Positions 26,555 through 34,598 of a DNA stretch of 64,000 nt are shown here, piece by piece. The notes below the pieces were generated by a model that saw nothing but the letters and a program-made list of their open reading frames with translations, did no database searches and was not told the DNA's origin. Position 1 is the first letter of the stretch, and every line of letters starts with the position of its first letter. Source of the DNA: Acidimicrobiia bacterium (lineage in GTDB: Bacteria > Actinomycetota > Acidimicrobiia > IMCC26256 > JAMXLJ01); the NCBI GenBank assembly GCA_035651955.1, contig DASRES010000042.1, positions 19,997 to 83,996 on the forward strand. The letters are read 5' to 3'. The position numbers and the translations under genes were made by a program.

Positions 26555-27736
26555 ATGGCGAGCAAGGTCGAGGCGCCGCCGGCGAGCGGACGCCCGGCTT
26601 CGGGCAACGAGGCGACCACGAGCGTCGAGGCCGCCGTTCCGCCGCGCTGGCGCGACGACGCGCGGCACGTTCTCGTCCCGTGGCTCGTCGCGCGCGTCGT
26701 CGTCGTCGGTTCGCTCGCGGTCTCCCGCTACCTGTTCACGAACATCGGCCACGGCCGGCGTCCGGTCGCGCTCGGCCAGGGGCTGTTCGCGTGGGACGCC
26801 GCGTTCTACCGGTCCATCGCCGAGCACGGCTACCGCTCGTTCGACGGCAGCCTGCGGTTCTTCCCGCTCGTACCCGTCGTCACGCGGATCGTCGGCTGGG
26901 TCACCGGCGATGCGGTCGCGCTCGTGCTCGTCGCCAACGCGAGCGCGTTCGTGCTCGCGGTGCTGCTCGCGCGGCTCGTCCGGCGCGACCTGCACGACGA
27001 GGTCGCGGTCGACCGCGCCGTGTGGCTCGTGGCGATCGCGCCCTCCGCCGCGGTCCTCGTGCTCGGATACGCCGAGGCGACGTTCATGGCGCTCGCGGTC
27101 GCCACGTTCCTCGGGCTCCGCAGTCGCCGGTGGTGGGTCGCGGCGCTGTGCGGATATCTCGCCGGGCTCACGCGGCCGCTCGGTGCGCTCCTCACGATCG
27201 GGGCCGCCGTCGAGGCCGGGCGCGGGTGGCGCGGCGCGAGCACGCGAGAGCGGATCGAGCGTTCGATCGCGGTCGTCGCGCCCGCCGCGGGGACGGGGAC
27301 GTTCCTCGCGTGGGTCGGCGCGCGCTACGGGGACTGGCTCGAGCCCCTGCACCTCCAGCAGCGCGGGATCGCGCGCGGGGGGTTCCTCGACCCGGCCCGT
27401 GCGCTCTGGCACTCCGCGCAGGAGCTGCTCGGCCGCCACCATGTCGGGACCGGCCTGCACTTCGTGTGGGCGCTCGGGTTCCTCGCGCTGCTGGTCGTCG
27501 TCGCCCGCCGGCTGCCCGCCTCGTACACGGCGTTCGCCGGGACCGGGCTCCTGCTCGTCCTGTCGTCGCACAACCTCGACTCGCTGGAGCGGTACGCGCT
27601 CTCCCTGTTCCCGCTGGTCGTCGCCGGGGCGGTGCTGATCCGGAGCGAGTCGGTCGCGCGGCCGGTGCTGCTGCTGTCGGTCGCGGGCCTCGTCGGCTAC
27701 TCCGTGCTGGCCTTCTTCGGCGTGTACGTGCCCTGA
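26555..27736 (+). CDS. PIG-V-like mannosyltransferase family membrane protein
   Basis: 393 residues with about nine membrane helices. Loop 1 has FAWDAAFYRSIAEHGYRS and FFPLVPVVTRI, the W-D-x-x-x-Y and F-F-P-L-x-P pattern of the PIG-V/Gpi18 mannosyltransferase family; LSSHNLDSLERYALSLFPL near the end matches the family's R-Y-x-L-x-x-F-P block. In bacteria these use polyprenyl-phosphate mannose or similar donors outside the membrane (family knowledge). GGGGAGAGAG lies before the ATG. Downstream is a 188-bp leader region before the flavoprotein gene. Confidence 0.8.
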   Translation: MASKVEAPPASGRPASGNEATTSVEAAVPPRWRDDARHVLVPWLVARVVVVGSLAVSRYLFTNIGHGRRPVALGQGLFAWDAAFYRSIAEHGYRSFDGSLRFFPLVPVVTRIVGWVTGDAVALVLVANASAFVLAVLLARLVRRDLHDEVAVDRAVWLVAIAPSAAVLVLGYAEATFMALAVATFLGLRSRRWWVAALCGYLAGLTRPLGALLTIGAAVEAGRGWRGASTRERIERSIAVVAPAAGTGTFLAWVGARYGDWLEPLHLQQRGIARGGFLDPARALWHSAQELLGRHHVGTGLHFVWALGFLALLVVVARRLPASYTAFAGTGLLLVLSSHNLDSLERYALSLFPLVVAGAVLIRSESVARPVLLLSVAGLVGYSVLAFFGVYVP

Positions 27737-27797
27737 GCAGGGCGTTCGCGCGTCGCGAACGATGGCGCGGACCGGACACCCGGCGGCGGCCGGTCGC

Positions 27798-27803
27798 TAC
27801 ACT
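27798..27803 (+). promoter_or_regulatory. Candidate -10 element (TACACT)
   Basis: TACACT lies in the 188-bp gap before the flavoprotein gene, giving a leader of roughly 115 nt that includes a small GCCGCC/GGCGGC hairpin. No convincing -35 element is seen. Confidence 0.3.
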
Positions 27804-27924
27804 GCGTAGCCGCCGGAGGGGCGGCAGCCCGCGTCACGCGTGCGCGCCCGGCGCCCGACGGCACCCGGCCCGACGACACCGGCATGGTGGGGACCCGCAT
27901 CCGGCCGACGCATCGCGGAGCGAC

Positions 27925-29493
27925 ATGACCAACCAGGAAGCGACGTCCTCGACCTCGACCACCGTGGACGACCCCGCGTCGCGAGAGTGCCAGGTGGTGA
28001 TCATCGGCGCGGGTCCGGCCGGGCTCACCGCCGCCTACATGCTCATGAAGCGCGGCTACTCGTCGACGGTCCTCGAGGCGGACGACGTCGTCGGCGGCAT
28101 CAGCCGGACGGTCGAGCGCGACGGGTGGCGCTTCGACATCGGCGGACACCGCTTCTTCACGAAGGTCAAGCCGGTCGACGACCTCTGGTTCGAGATCCTC
28201 GGCGAGGACGAGTTCCTGCGCCGTCCCCGGATGAGCCGCATCTTCTACCGGGGGAAGCTGTTCGACTACCCGATCGTGCCCCTGCAGGCACTGAAGACGC
28301 TCGGGCTCGTCGAGGCGGTGCGCTGCGGCGGGTCGTACCTGTGGGTCCGGGTCAAGCCGCCGAAGGACCAGGAGCACCTCGAGGGCTTCTACGCGCGTCG
28401 CTTCGGATGGCGTCTCTACCAGCACTTCTTCAAGACGTACACGGAGAAGGTCTGGGGCGTGCCGGTCTCCGAGCTGTCGGCCGACTGGGGCGCGCAGCGC
28501 GTCAAGGACCTCTCGCTGTTCAAGGCGCTGTGGGAGGGCCTCAAGCCGAAGTCGATGAAGGCCCGGCGGGACAAGTCGAAGCAGGTGACGAGCCTGATCG
28601 AGGAGTTCAACTACCCGAAGTACGGGCCCGGTCAGATGTGGGAGAAGGCGACCGACCTCGTGACGGCAGCAGGGACGAAGGTCGTCTTCAACAGCAAGGT
28701 CACCGCGGTCCACCACCGCAATGGACGCGCGTACGCGGTCACCGCCGAGACGGACGGCGTCCCGAGCCGTTACGACTGCACCGACGTCGTCTCGTCCATG
28801 CCGATGAGCGCGCTGGTCAAGGCGATGGACCCGCCGCCCCCCGCCGACGTCCTCACGGCTGCGAACGACCTCCGCTACCGCGACTTCATGACTGTGGCGC
28901 TCGTCGTGCCGGAGGAGTACAGCTTCCCGGACAACTGGATCTACATCCACGACCCGGACGTGAAGGTGGGGCGCATCCAGAACTTCGGGCGCTGGTCGCC
29001 GTACCTCGTGAAGGACGGGCGGACCTGTCTCGGCCTCGAGTTCTTCGTGACCGAGGGCGACGAGATGTGGACCAAGCCCGACGACGAGCTGATCGAGCAG
29101 GCCAAGCGCGAGCTGCACCACCTCGGTCTCGCCGACGCGTCGCGTGTCGAGGCCGGCTACGTCGTGCGCGTCCCGAAGGCGTATCCGCACTACGACGACC
29201 ACTACAAGCACAACGTCGACGTGATGCGCGAGTGGATCGCGCAGCACTGCTCGAACGTGTATCCCGTGGGTCGCAACGGGATGCACAAGTACAACAATCA
29301 GGATCACTCGATGTACACCGCGATGCTCTCGGTCGAGAACATCCTCGGCGCGCACCACGACGTGTGGAGCGTCAACGTCGAGCAGGAGTACCACGAGGAA
29401 GGCGACGAGGAAGGCGACGGCACTGCCGAGTCGGGGACGGGGCGCGCCGCGCCGGTCATCCCGCGCCGCGTCTCGGACGCGTCGTCGTCCTGA
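27925..29493 (+). CDS. FAD-dependent oxidoreductase, UDP-galactopyranose-mutase-like
   Basis: 522 residues, soluble. N-terminal dinucleotide fold VVIIGAGPAGLTAAYMLMKR, then VVGGISRTV and FDIGGHRFFTKVKPVDDLW, as in amine-oxidase/UDP-galactopyranose-mutase-type flavoproteins. The mid-part has FKTYTEKVWGVPVSEL and the C-terminal flavin-contact block YPVGRNGMHKYNNQDHSMYT. In surface-glycan loci such proteins rearrange or oxidise nucleotide-sugar or lipid-linked sugar substrates; a true mutase activity is not shown by the sequence. The last 35 residues are acidic and then Arg/Ser-rich, and probably disordered. CGGAGCG precedes the ATG. Confidence 0.75.
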   Translation: MTNQEATSSTSTTVDDPASRECQVVIIGAGPAGLTAAYMLMKRGYSSTVLEADDVVGGISRTVERDGWRFDIGGHRFFTKVKPVDDLWFEILGEDEFLRRPRMSRIFYRGKLFDYPIVPLQALKTLGLVEAVRCGGSYLWVRVKPPKDQEHLEGFYARRFGWRLYQHFFKTYTEKVWGVPVSELSADWGAQRVKDLSLFKALWEGLKPKSMKARRDKSKQVTSLIEEFNYPKYGPGQMWEKATDLVTAAGTKVVFNSKVTAVHHRNGRAYAVTAETDGVPSRYDCTDVVSSMPMSALVKAMDPPPPADVLTAANDLRYRDFMTVALVVPEEYSFPDNWIYIHDPDVKVGRIQNFGRWSPYLVKDGRTCLGLEFFVTEGDEMWTKPDDELIEQAKRELHHLGLADASRVEAGYVVRVPKAYPHYDDHYKHNVDVMREWIAQHCSNVYPVGRNGMHKYNNQDHSMYTAMLSVENILGAHHDVWSVNVEQEYHEEGDEEGDGTAESGTGRAAPVIPRRVSDASSS

Positions 29494-29536
29494 CACGCAC
29501 GCGCGGCCGGTCGACCCGCGCCGAGCGGGGGAGGGC

Positions 29537-30769
29537 ATGATCGAGCGCCTCGGGGACCAACCGGTTGCGGAGACCGCGGCGCCCGCGAAGCGTGCCCACT
29601 TCCGATGCCTCGACGCGTACCGCGCGATCGGGATGCTGATGATCCTGCTGTTCCACGCGCACTTCTACGCGCTCGCGCACAAGATGGGCGTCCTCGGCCC
29701 CGTGTTCGGGCGCTTCGACGTCGCCCTGCCGTTCTTCTTCGTGCTCTCGGGCTTCCTGCTGTTCCGGCCCTACGTCGTGGCCCTGCTCGCGGACCGTCCG
29801 CCGGCCTCGGCGGCCCGCTTCTACCGCAACCGTGCGATCCGCATCTTCCCGGCGTACTGGTTCGCGCTCCTCGGGGCCGTGCTGCTCTTCGACGTGCGCT
29901 TCCACAGCGTCGGCGAGTTCCTGACCTTCGCGTTCGTCCTGCAGATCTACCGGTCGTCGCTCGTGTTCGGCTCACGGTTCCAACCCATCTACCAGTCATG
30001 GAGCATCGCGACGGAGATCGGCTTCTACCTGCTGCTCCCGCTGCTCGCCTGGGGACTGCGCCGTGCCGTCGCGGGGCGTGACGACCGCGTGAAGATCACC
30101 GGGTGCGTCGCGCTCGTCGCCGCGTTGTACGTCGTCGGCACCGCCTTCCGTGCGGCCGTCGTCGCGTTCCACCCGAGCTGGCAGGGGAGCGCGGTGCTGA
30201 GCGTGGGCGCGTGGCTCGACATCTTCGCGATCGGGATGATCCTCGCCGTCGCGAGCGCGTGGCACGCGCACACCGGACGGCACGTGACCGTGCTCGAGTG
30301 GCTCTCGCACCACATCGTCGTGTCGTGGGCGCTCGCGGCCGTGTTCTTCTGGATCACGACGCGCTTCGCGCCGCCGAAGCAACCCCTCGTCTTCCACGGG
30401 ACCGAGTACGTCGCGCGCTACTTCCTCTACGGGCTGGTGTCGTTCTTCTTCCTCGTGCCCGGCATGATCGGCGACCAGGGCGTCGGCCGGATCCGGGGCG
30501 TGCTCGGCAGCCGGGTCCTCACCTTCCTCGGCACGATCTCGCTCGGCTTCTACCTGTTCCACGTCGGGTTCCTCGGACGCGCGCAGGCGTGGACGGGCGC
30601 GGGCGCGTTCCAGGCGAGCTTCGTCGAAGAGGTCGCGATCGCGGTGCCGCTCACACTCGTCGCCGGAACCGTCAGCTACTTCCTCGTCGAGCGGCCGGCG
30701 CTGCGCTGGAAGGGTGACCGGCGATCGCGGCGCGCGCCGGCACGGCGCCGAGCGCCGGCAGGCACGTAA
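29537..30769 (+). CDS. Acyltransferase 3 family membrane protein
   Basis: 410 residues with about ten membrane segments. Begins with FRCLDAYRAIGMLMILLFHA (catalytic His), ALPFFFVLSGFLLFRPYV, FYRNRAIRIFPAYWFAL, QSWSIATEIGFYLLLPLLAW and ISLGFYLFHVGF, the standard acyltransferase-3 blocks. There is no extra C-terminal domain, unlike the other member at 11.5 kb. Expected to move acetyl or other acyl groups onto glycans or lipids at the membrane. GGGGGAGGG stands 6 nt before the ATG; the gene follows the flavoprotein by 43 nt, so the two are probably co-transcribed. Confidence 0.88.
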   Translation: MIERLGDQPVAETAAPAKRAHFRCLDAYRAIGMLMILLFHAHFYALAHKMGVLGPVFGRFDVALPFFFVLSGFLLFRPYVVALLADRPPASAARFYRNRAIRIFPAYWFALLGAVLLFDVRFHSVGEFLTFAFVLQIYRSSLVFGSRFQPIYQSWSIATEIGFYLLLPLLAWGLRRAVAGRDDRVKITGCVALVAALYVVGTAFRAAVVAFHPSWQGSAVLSVGAWLDIFAIGMILAVASAWHAHTGRHVTVLEWLSHHIVVSWALAAVFFWITTRFAPPKQPLVFHGTEYVARYFLYGLVSFFFLVPGMIGDQGVGRIRGVLGSRVLTFLGTISLGFYLFHVGFLGRAQAWTGAGAFQASFVEEVAIAVPLTLVAGTVSYFLVERPALRWKGDRRSRRAPARRRAPAGT

Positions 30770-30781
30770 CCTTTGTCCGGC

Positions 30782-31609
30782 ATGCGCACCGAACCGACGA
30801 CGCGGCCGGGCTCGACGGCGGTCGCCGGAGCCGCCGGCTCCCCGCTCGGGCGCACGCTCGTCCTCATCCCGGCGTACAACGAGGCCGAGGCGCTGCCGGC
30901 CGTGCTCGACGAGCTCGCCCGCGAGCGGCCCGACCTCGACGTGCTCGTCGTGTCCGACGGGTCGACCGACGGCACCGCCCGGGTGGCCCGGGCCGCCGGT
31001 GTTGCCGTCGTCGAGCTGCCCTTCAACCTCGGGATCGGCGGCGCGCTGCGCACCGGGTTCCGCTATGCCGTCGATCACGGCTACGACGCGGCCGTCCAGT
31101 TCGACGCCGACGGTCAGCACGACCCGCACGCGGTCCAGCGGCTGCTCGACGCCGTCGCGTCGGGCGCCGACCTCGTCATCGGGAGCCGCTTCATCGCGGG
31201 AGGCGCGCCGACGTACCGCGTCGGCCGCGTCCGCCGGATCGCGATGCGGGGGCTACAGCGCGTCGTCCGCGTGCTCGTCGGCCGGGAGTTCACGGACACG
31301 AGCTCCGGGTTCCGCGGCTTCTCGTCGGCGATGCTGTCGTTCTTCGCGCTGAACTACCCGGTCGAGTACATGGACTCGGTCGAGGCGCTCGTCCTCGCGG
31401 TCAACGCGGGCTACGACGTGCGCGAGATCGCGGTCGACATGCGCGGCCGGACCGGTGGTGCGCCGTCGACGCGCGGATGGCGCCTGGCGTACTACTACGC
31501 GCGCCTGCTCGTCGTGCTGCTCACCTCCTACACCCGTCCCGGACACCGGCCGCAGGTGGCACGACTCGAACCCGCGTCCGCGCGCGCGCTCGACGGAGGT
31601 GCGCGATGA
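30782..31609 (+). CDS. GT2 glycosyltransferase, DPM1/polyprenyl-phosphate-sugar synthase type
   Basis: 275 residues. GT-A fold with LVLIPAYNEAEALPAVLDEL, VVSDGSTDGTA, PFNLGIGGALRTGFRYA, VQFDADGQHDP (D-x-D metal site) and SSGFRGFS. Soluble; no C-terminal membrane helices. Proteins of this type load a sugar on polyprenyl phosphate at the inner face of the membrane, which would supply donors to the GT-C transferases of this region. The pairing with the next gene (ATGA overlap with a DUF2304 protein) is a common arrangement. An upstream in-frame TTG at 30773 is less likely than ATG. Confidence 0.88.
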   Translation: MRTEPTTRPGSTAVAGAAGSPLGRTLVLIPAYNEAEALPAVLDELARERPDLDVLVVSDGSTDGTARVARAAGVAVVELPFNLGIGGALRTGFRYAVDHGYDAAVQFDADGQHDPHAVQRLLDAVASGADLVIGSRFIAGGAPTYRVGRVRRIAMRGLQRVVRVLVGREFTDTSSGFRGFSSAMLSFFALNYPVEYMDSVEALVLAVNAGYDVREIAVDMRGRTGGAPSTRGWRLAYYYARLLVVLLTSYTRPGHRPQVARLEPASARALDGGAR

Positions 31610-32100
31610 GCCTGCGCGCGCACATCTCCATCCTGCTGCTCGCGCTGCTCACGCTCGGGTTCATCCTGCAGCTCGTCCGCCGTCACCGGCTCAAGGCGAA
31701 GTACTCGGTGCTGTGGGTGTCGCTCGGACTCGGGCTCGCGATCCTCGCGTCGGCCCCGATGCTGCTCGAGCGCTTCTCGGACCTCGTCGGCATCAAGACG
31801 CCGGCATTCACGTTCCTGCTCATGGCGATCACGTTCCTGCTCGTGCTCGCGCTCCACTTCTCGTGGGAGCTCTCCCGGCTCGAGGACCGGACGCGCGCGC
31901 TCGCGGAGGAGTGCGCGCTGCTGCGCGAGCGCGTCGAGCGGGCCGCCCCGGAGCGCGAGGCCGAGACGTTGCTGAGGTCAGCGGGGAACGGGACGACCGA
32001 TCACGAGCATCTCGTCGGCGACGAACGGCGCGCCGAGACGCCCGAGCGTCCGCGTGAACCACAGCAGGGTGGTACCGCCGGCGCGCAGCAGGCGCCCTGA
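31606..32100 (+). CDS. DUF2304 domain membrane protein
   Basis: 164 residues with three membrane helices in the first 85 (ISILLLALLTLGFILQLV, then YSVLWVSLGLGLAILA, then FTFLLMAITFLLVLALHF), followed by a Leu/Glu-rich coiled coil. This matches DUF2304 proteins, which usually follow a GT2 gene, and may anchor that enzyme at the membrane (inference). SD GGAGGTGCG precedes the ATG, which overlaps the GT2 stop (ATGA). The last 41 residues overlap the convergent methyltransferase gene by 123 bp and look unconserved. Confidence 0.75.
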   Translation: MSLRAHISILLLALLTLGFILQLVRRHRLKAKYSVLWVSLGLGLAILASAPMLLERFSDLVGIKTPAFTFLLMAITFLLVLALHFSWELSRLEDRTRALAEECALLRERVERAAPEREAETLLRSAGNGTTDHEHLVGDERRAETPERPREPQQGGTAGAQQAP

Positions 32101-32730
32101 CGACGTCGTCGGCTTCACGGTCGTCACGAACGTGTGGAACTCGGTCGCCTCCCAGCCGTGACGCGCCATGAGCGTCGTGAGCGTCCGCCAGCTGAACATC
32201 GTGACGTGATCGGGATGGGTGATCTCGTAACCGACGATCGCAGCGAGCGCGTTCCCGAGGCAGTTCGCGTTCGGCGTCGTGAGCACGAGCTGCCCGCCGT
32301 CTCGCACGAGCGGGTGCAACGCGTCGAGGAACGCGCCCGGCGCGTCGAGGTGCTCGATCACCTCACCGGCGATGACGACGTCCGCGGGCGGCAGCCCGAG
32401 CGCGCGCACGGACTCGACGTCGCGGCAGTCCGCGACGTAGGCCTCGTACCCCGCGGCCTTCGCGGCCTCGACGCCCGCGACGTCGACGTCGATGCCGACC
32501 AGCGAACCCGCGGTCTGCGCGAGGTGGGCGTGCAGCCACGTGCCCGCGCCCTGCTGCATCTCCCGACAGCCCGCGTCGGCGAAGCCGACATGGATCACGG
32601 ACTTCCCGCGCACGAGCCCGCTGAGGAACGGCAGGCGGTCGACGACCGTCGCCCGCGGGAGGCGGTGGATCATCGCCGCCTGGTCGAACTCGGCACCGCT
32701 CGTGTGCGGCGCGCCGGCAACCTCGCTCAT
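31978..32730 (-). CDS. Class I SAM-dependent methyltransferase
   Basis: 250 residues. The binding site begins KSVIHVGFADAGCREM, a divergent form of the usual D-x-G-x-G loop, followed by SLVGIDVDVAGVEAA (acidic residue after strand 2), ADVVIAGEVIEHLDAPGAFL and GGQLVLTTPNANCLGNAL. These are motifs of small-molecule or sugar methyltransferases. Last gene of a minus-strand operon (from 37408) that also holds a deacetylase, a GNAT enzyme and two GT-C transferases, so a glycan or lipid-linked sugar is the likely acceptor. Confidence 0.75.
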   Translation of the reverse strand: MSEVAGAPHTSGAEFDQAAMIHRLPRATVVDRLPFLSGLVRGKSVIHVGFADAGCREMQQGAGTWLHAHLAQTAGSLVGIDVDVAGVEAAKAAGYEAYVADCRDVESVRALGLPPADVVIAGEVIEHLDAPGAFLDALHPLVRDGGQLVLTTPNANCLGNALAAIVGYEITHPDHVTMFSWRTLTTLMARHGWEATEFHTFVTTVKPTTSSGRLLRAGGTTLLWFTRTLGRLGAPFVADEMLVIGRPVPR

Positions 32731-32740
32731 GACCGTCCGC

Positions 32741-33565
32741 TCACGCGGCCACCCTCGCGAGGACGGGCAGATCGTCCGGCAGCGATGCGACGCGTTCGCG
32801 CAGCGGCGGCGCGCTGCGTCCCGAGAGCACGCGGTCGACGCGGTCGAACATCACCGACCGGCGCCGCCAGATCAGCCGGCTCCCGACCCGGCCGGCCTCG
32901 GGCAGCACGCGGAACGGCTCGTCGGGATCGAAGTCGTACGGGTGCGCGTAGGTCCAGGCGACGGTGCAGTCGGTCAGGAGTTGCATGCCGGTACGGATCG
33001 CCGGCCACGGCAGGTTCCGCAGCCAGACCCCGGCGAGGAAGGGGAAGCCCGCCCGGCCGCGTCGGAGCACCGGGCACGGCAGCTCGACGATCCCGTTCGG
33101 CCACCGGAACGCACCGGCCGGGCACGTCGGGTCGCCGAAGAGCGGGTGACGGATCGGCAGCACGCTCGCCGAGTACGTGAAGCCGAGCCCGGCGAGGACA
33201 TCGAGGGCCCAGCGCGTCGAGGGCACGAGCGAGAACATCGGCGCCCGGTACCCCACCACGGGCTGCTGCGCGAGGTCTTCCAGCCGTGCCTTGACGTCCG
33301 CGATCCCGGGCCGGAAGCCGTCGGCGGTCAGCTCGGGCAGCGCGACGTGCCGGTGGCCGTGGACCGCCAGCTCGTGGCCGTCGGCCGCGATTGCGCGCAC
33401 GAGCCCGGGGTCCTCGTCGACGACGTCGCCGACGAGGAAGAAGGTGCCGCGCACGCCGCGCTCACCGAGGAACTCGAGGACCTCGCGTGTCGAGGCGAGA
33501 TGGCGCGGGTCCGTCGCGATGTCGTCGCGGTGATCCTCGACGTCGAGCGTGAACGTGATGCGCAT
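32741..33565 (-). CDS. Polysaccharide deacetylase (NodB/CE4 family)
   Basis: 274 residues. Starts MRITFTLDVEDHRDD with the acidic metal/catalytic pair of the NodB domain, then GVRGTFFLVGDVVDEDPGLV, HELAVHGHRHVAL (H-x-x-x-H metal ligands) and VGYRAPMFSL (catalytic Arg region). Most like the subfamily found in exopolysaccharide loci, with a C-terminal extension ending in VASLPDDLPVLA. No signal peptide is seen, so it probably acts on a lipid-linked or nucleotide-sugar precursor inside the cell (inference). ATG overlaps the upstream TGA by one base. Confidence 0.85.
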   Translation of the reverse strand: MRITFTLDVEDHRDDIATDPRHLASTREVLEFLGERGVRGTFFLVGDVVDEDPGLVRAIAADGHELAVHGHRHVALPELTADGFRPGIADVKARLEDLAQQPVVGYRAPMFSLVPSTRWALDVLAGLGFTYSASVLPIRHPLFGDPTCPAGAFRWPNGIVELPCPVLRRGRAGFPFLAGVWLRNLPWPAIRTGMQLLTDCTVAWTYAHPYDFDPDEPFRVLPEAGRVGSRLIWRRRSVMFDRVDRVLSGRSAPPLRERVASLPDDLPVLARVAA

Positions 33566-34512
33566 CAGAACGCGTCGACATCGAGGAACTCGTACGTCGT
33601 GAGCTCGACGGCGTCCTGGTCGATCGTCCCGTCGAGCTGGCGCACCAGCATGAACAGCGGCGCCGGTCGGATCCGCTTCGGCGGTTCGAACCCGCGGATC
33701 ACGACGTGCTCGTTCGTCCCGCCGTGCAGCGCGAGCGGCGTGCGGTGGTGGCGGCATGCAGCCGCGACGACGCGCTTCGACGACAGTGGGCCGCGCCGGC
33801 CGCCGCGCGGCAGCAGCTTCAGCAGCACCGCAGCCGGAACACCGCGCTGCACCGTGCGCGAGCTCACCGCGAAGATCTCGTCGCTGACGTGCACGGAGTA
33901 GTGCGCGTGCGGGCGCCGCAGGCGCCAGCGCAGCTGCTCGGTCGTCCAGCAGTTCGTGACGCCCGTCGTCGGGTACTCGTCGAGGTCGCGCGTCAGCTCC
34001 TCGAAGTCCGCGCTCCCGAGGAACGACTCCGTGACCGGGTACGTGTCGACGCCGCCCGTCGACAGCGTGGTCGGGACGACGAGCTTGATCGTCATCTGCC
34101 CGTAGAGCCGCCAGCCGAGGTACTTGACGCCCGCCCCGACGGACTTCTCGTTCGGGAGCGCGGTCGCGAGCCGCCGTCCGTCGTTGCCCGCCTTCTCGTA
34201 GACCTGCTTCGCGATCGTGACGAAGTAGCCCTTGCGCTGCGTCCCGGAGCGGGTGACCGCGTTGAGCGAGTAGCAGCCCGGGACGGGCCCGTTCGCGTCG
34301 CGGTAGTCCTGCGGGATGAGGGCGTAGTGCGTCATCCGCACGCCGTCCTCGTCGACCGCCTCCTGGTACGCGGGCCCGAGCGGGTTCTCGTCGTAGAGCC
34401 ACCGCAGGTACGCGTCGTCGGCGAAGCGGACGTCGGGCAGCTCCGCGTTGAGGAGCTCGGTGTTGGCGCGGTTGTCGCGCTGTCGGTCGTCGGACGGGGT
34501 CGTCTCGGACAT
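33565..34512 (-). CDS. GNAT-fold acyltransferase
   Basis: 315 residues. The N-terminal half carries a GNAT-like core: RFADDAYLRWLYDENPLG, CYSLNAVTRSGTQRKGYFVT (strand 4 and the acyl-CoA pyrophosphate loop) and ATALPNEKSVGAGVKYLGWR, typical of GNAT proteins in polysaccharide loci. The second half is less recognisable and ends in the beta-rich VELTTYEFLDVDAF. Probably acetylates an amino-sugar intermediate. The juxtaposition with a deacetylase suggests that amino groups on the glycan are both unmasked and modified (inference). Substrate unknown. Confidence 0.65.
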   Translation of the reverse strand: MSETTPSDDRQRDNRANTELLNAELPDVRFADDAYLRWLYDENPLGPAYQEAVDEDGVRMTHYALIPQDYRDANGPVPGCYSLNAVTRSGTQRKGYFVTIAKQVYEKAGNDGRRLATALPNEKSVGAGVKYLGWRLYGQMTIKLVVPTTLSTGGVDTYPVTESFLGSADFEELTRDLDEYPTTGVTNCWTTEQLRWRLRRPHAHYSVHVSDEIFAVSSRTVQRGVPAAVLLKLLPRGGRRGPLSSKRVVAAACRHHRTPLALHGGTNEHVVIRGFEPPKRIRPAPLFMLVRQLDGTIDQDAVELTTYEFLDVDAF

Positions 34513-34598
34513 GCCTCGGGCCTCGTTGCCGTCGTTCGTCACTCCGCCACGGCGCGCGGGAGCCCACGCACTGCGGTCCGGGTCGCGCCGGCGGAAGT

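Noticed and set aside
24751..27900. Open frame extending the flavoprotein gene upstream by about 1050 codons
   Set aside because: The upstream part is low-complexity Arg/Glu-rich and antisense to or out of frame with good genes. The flavoprotein begins at its own ATG with a ribosome-binding site.
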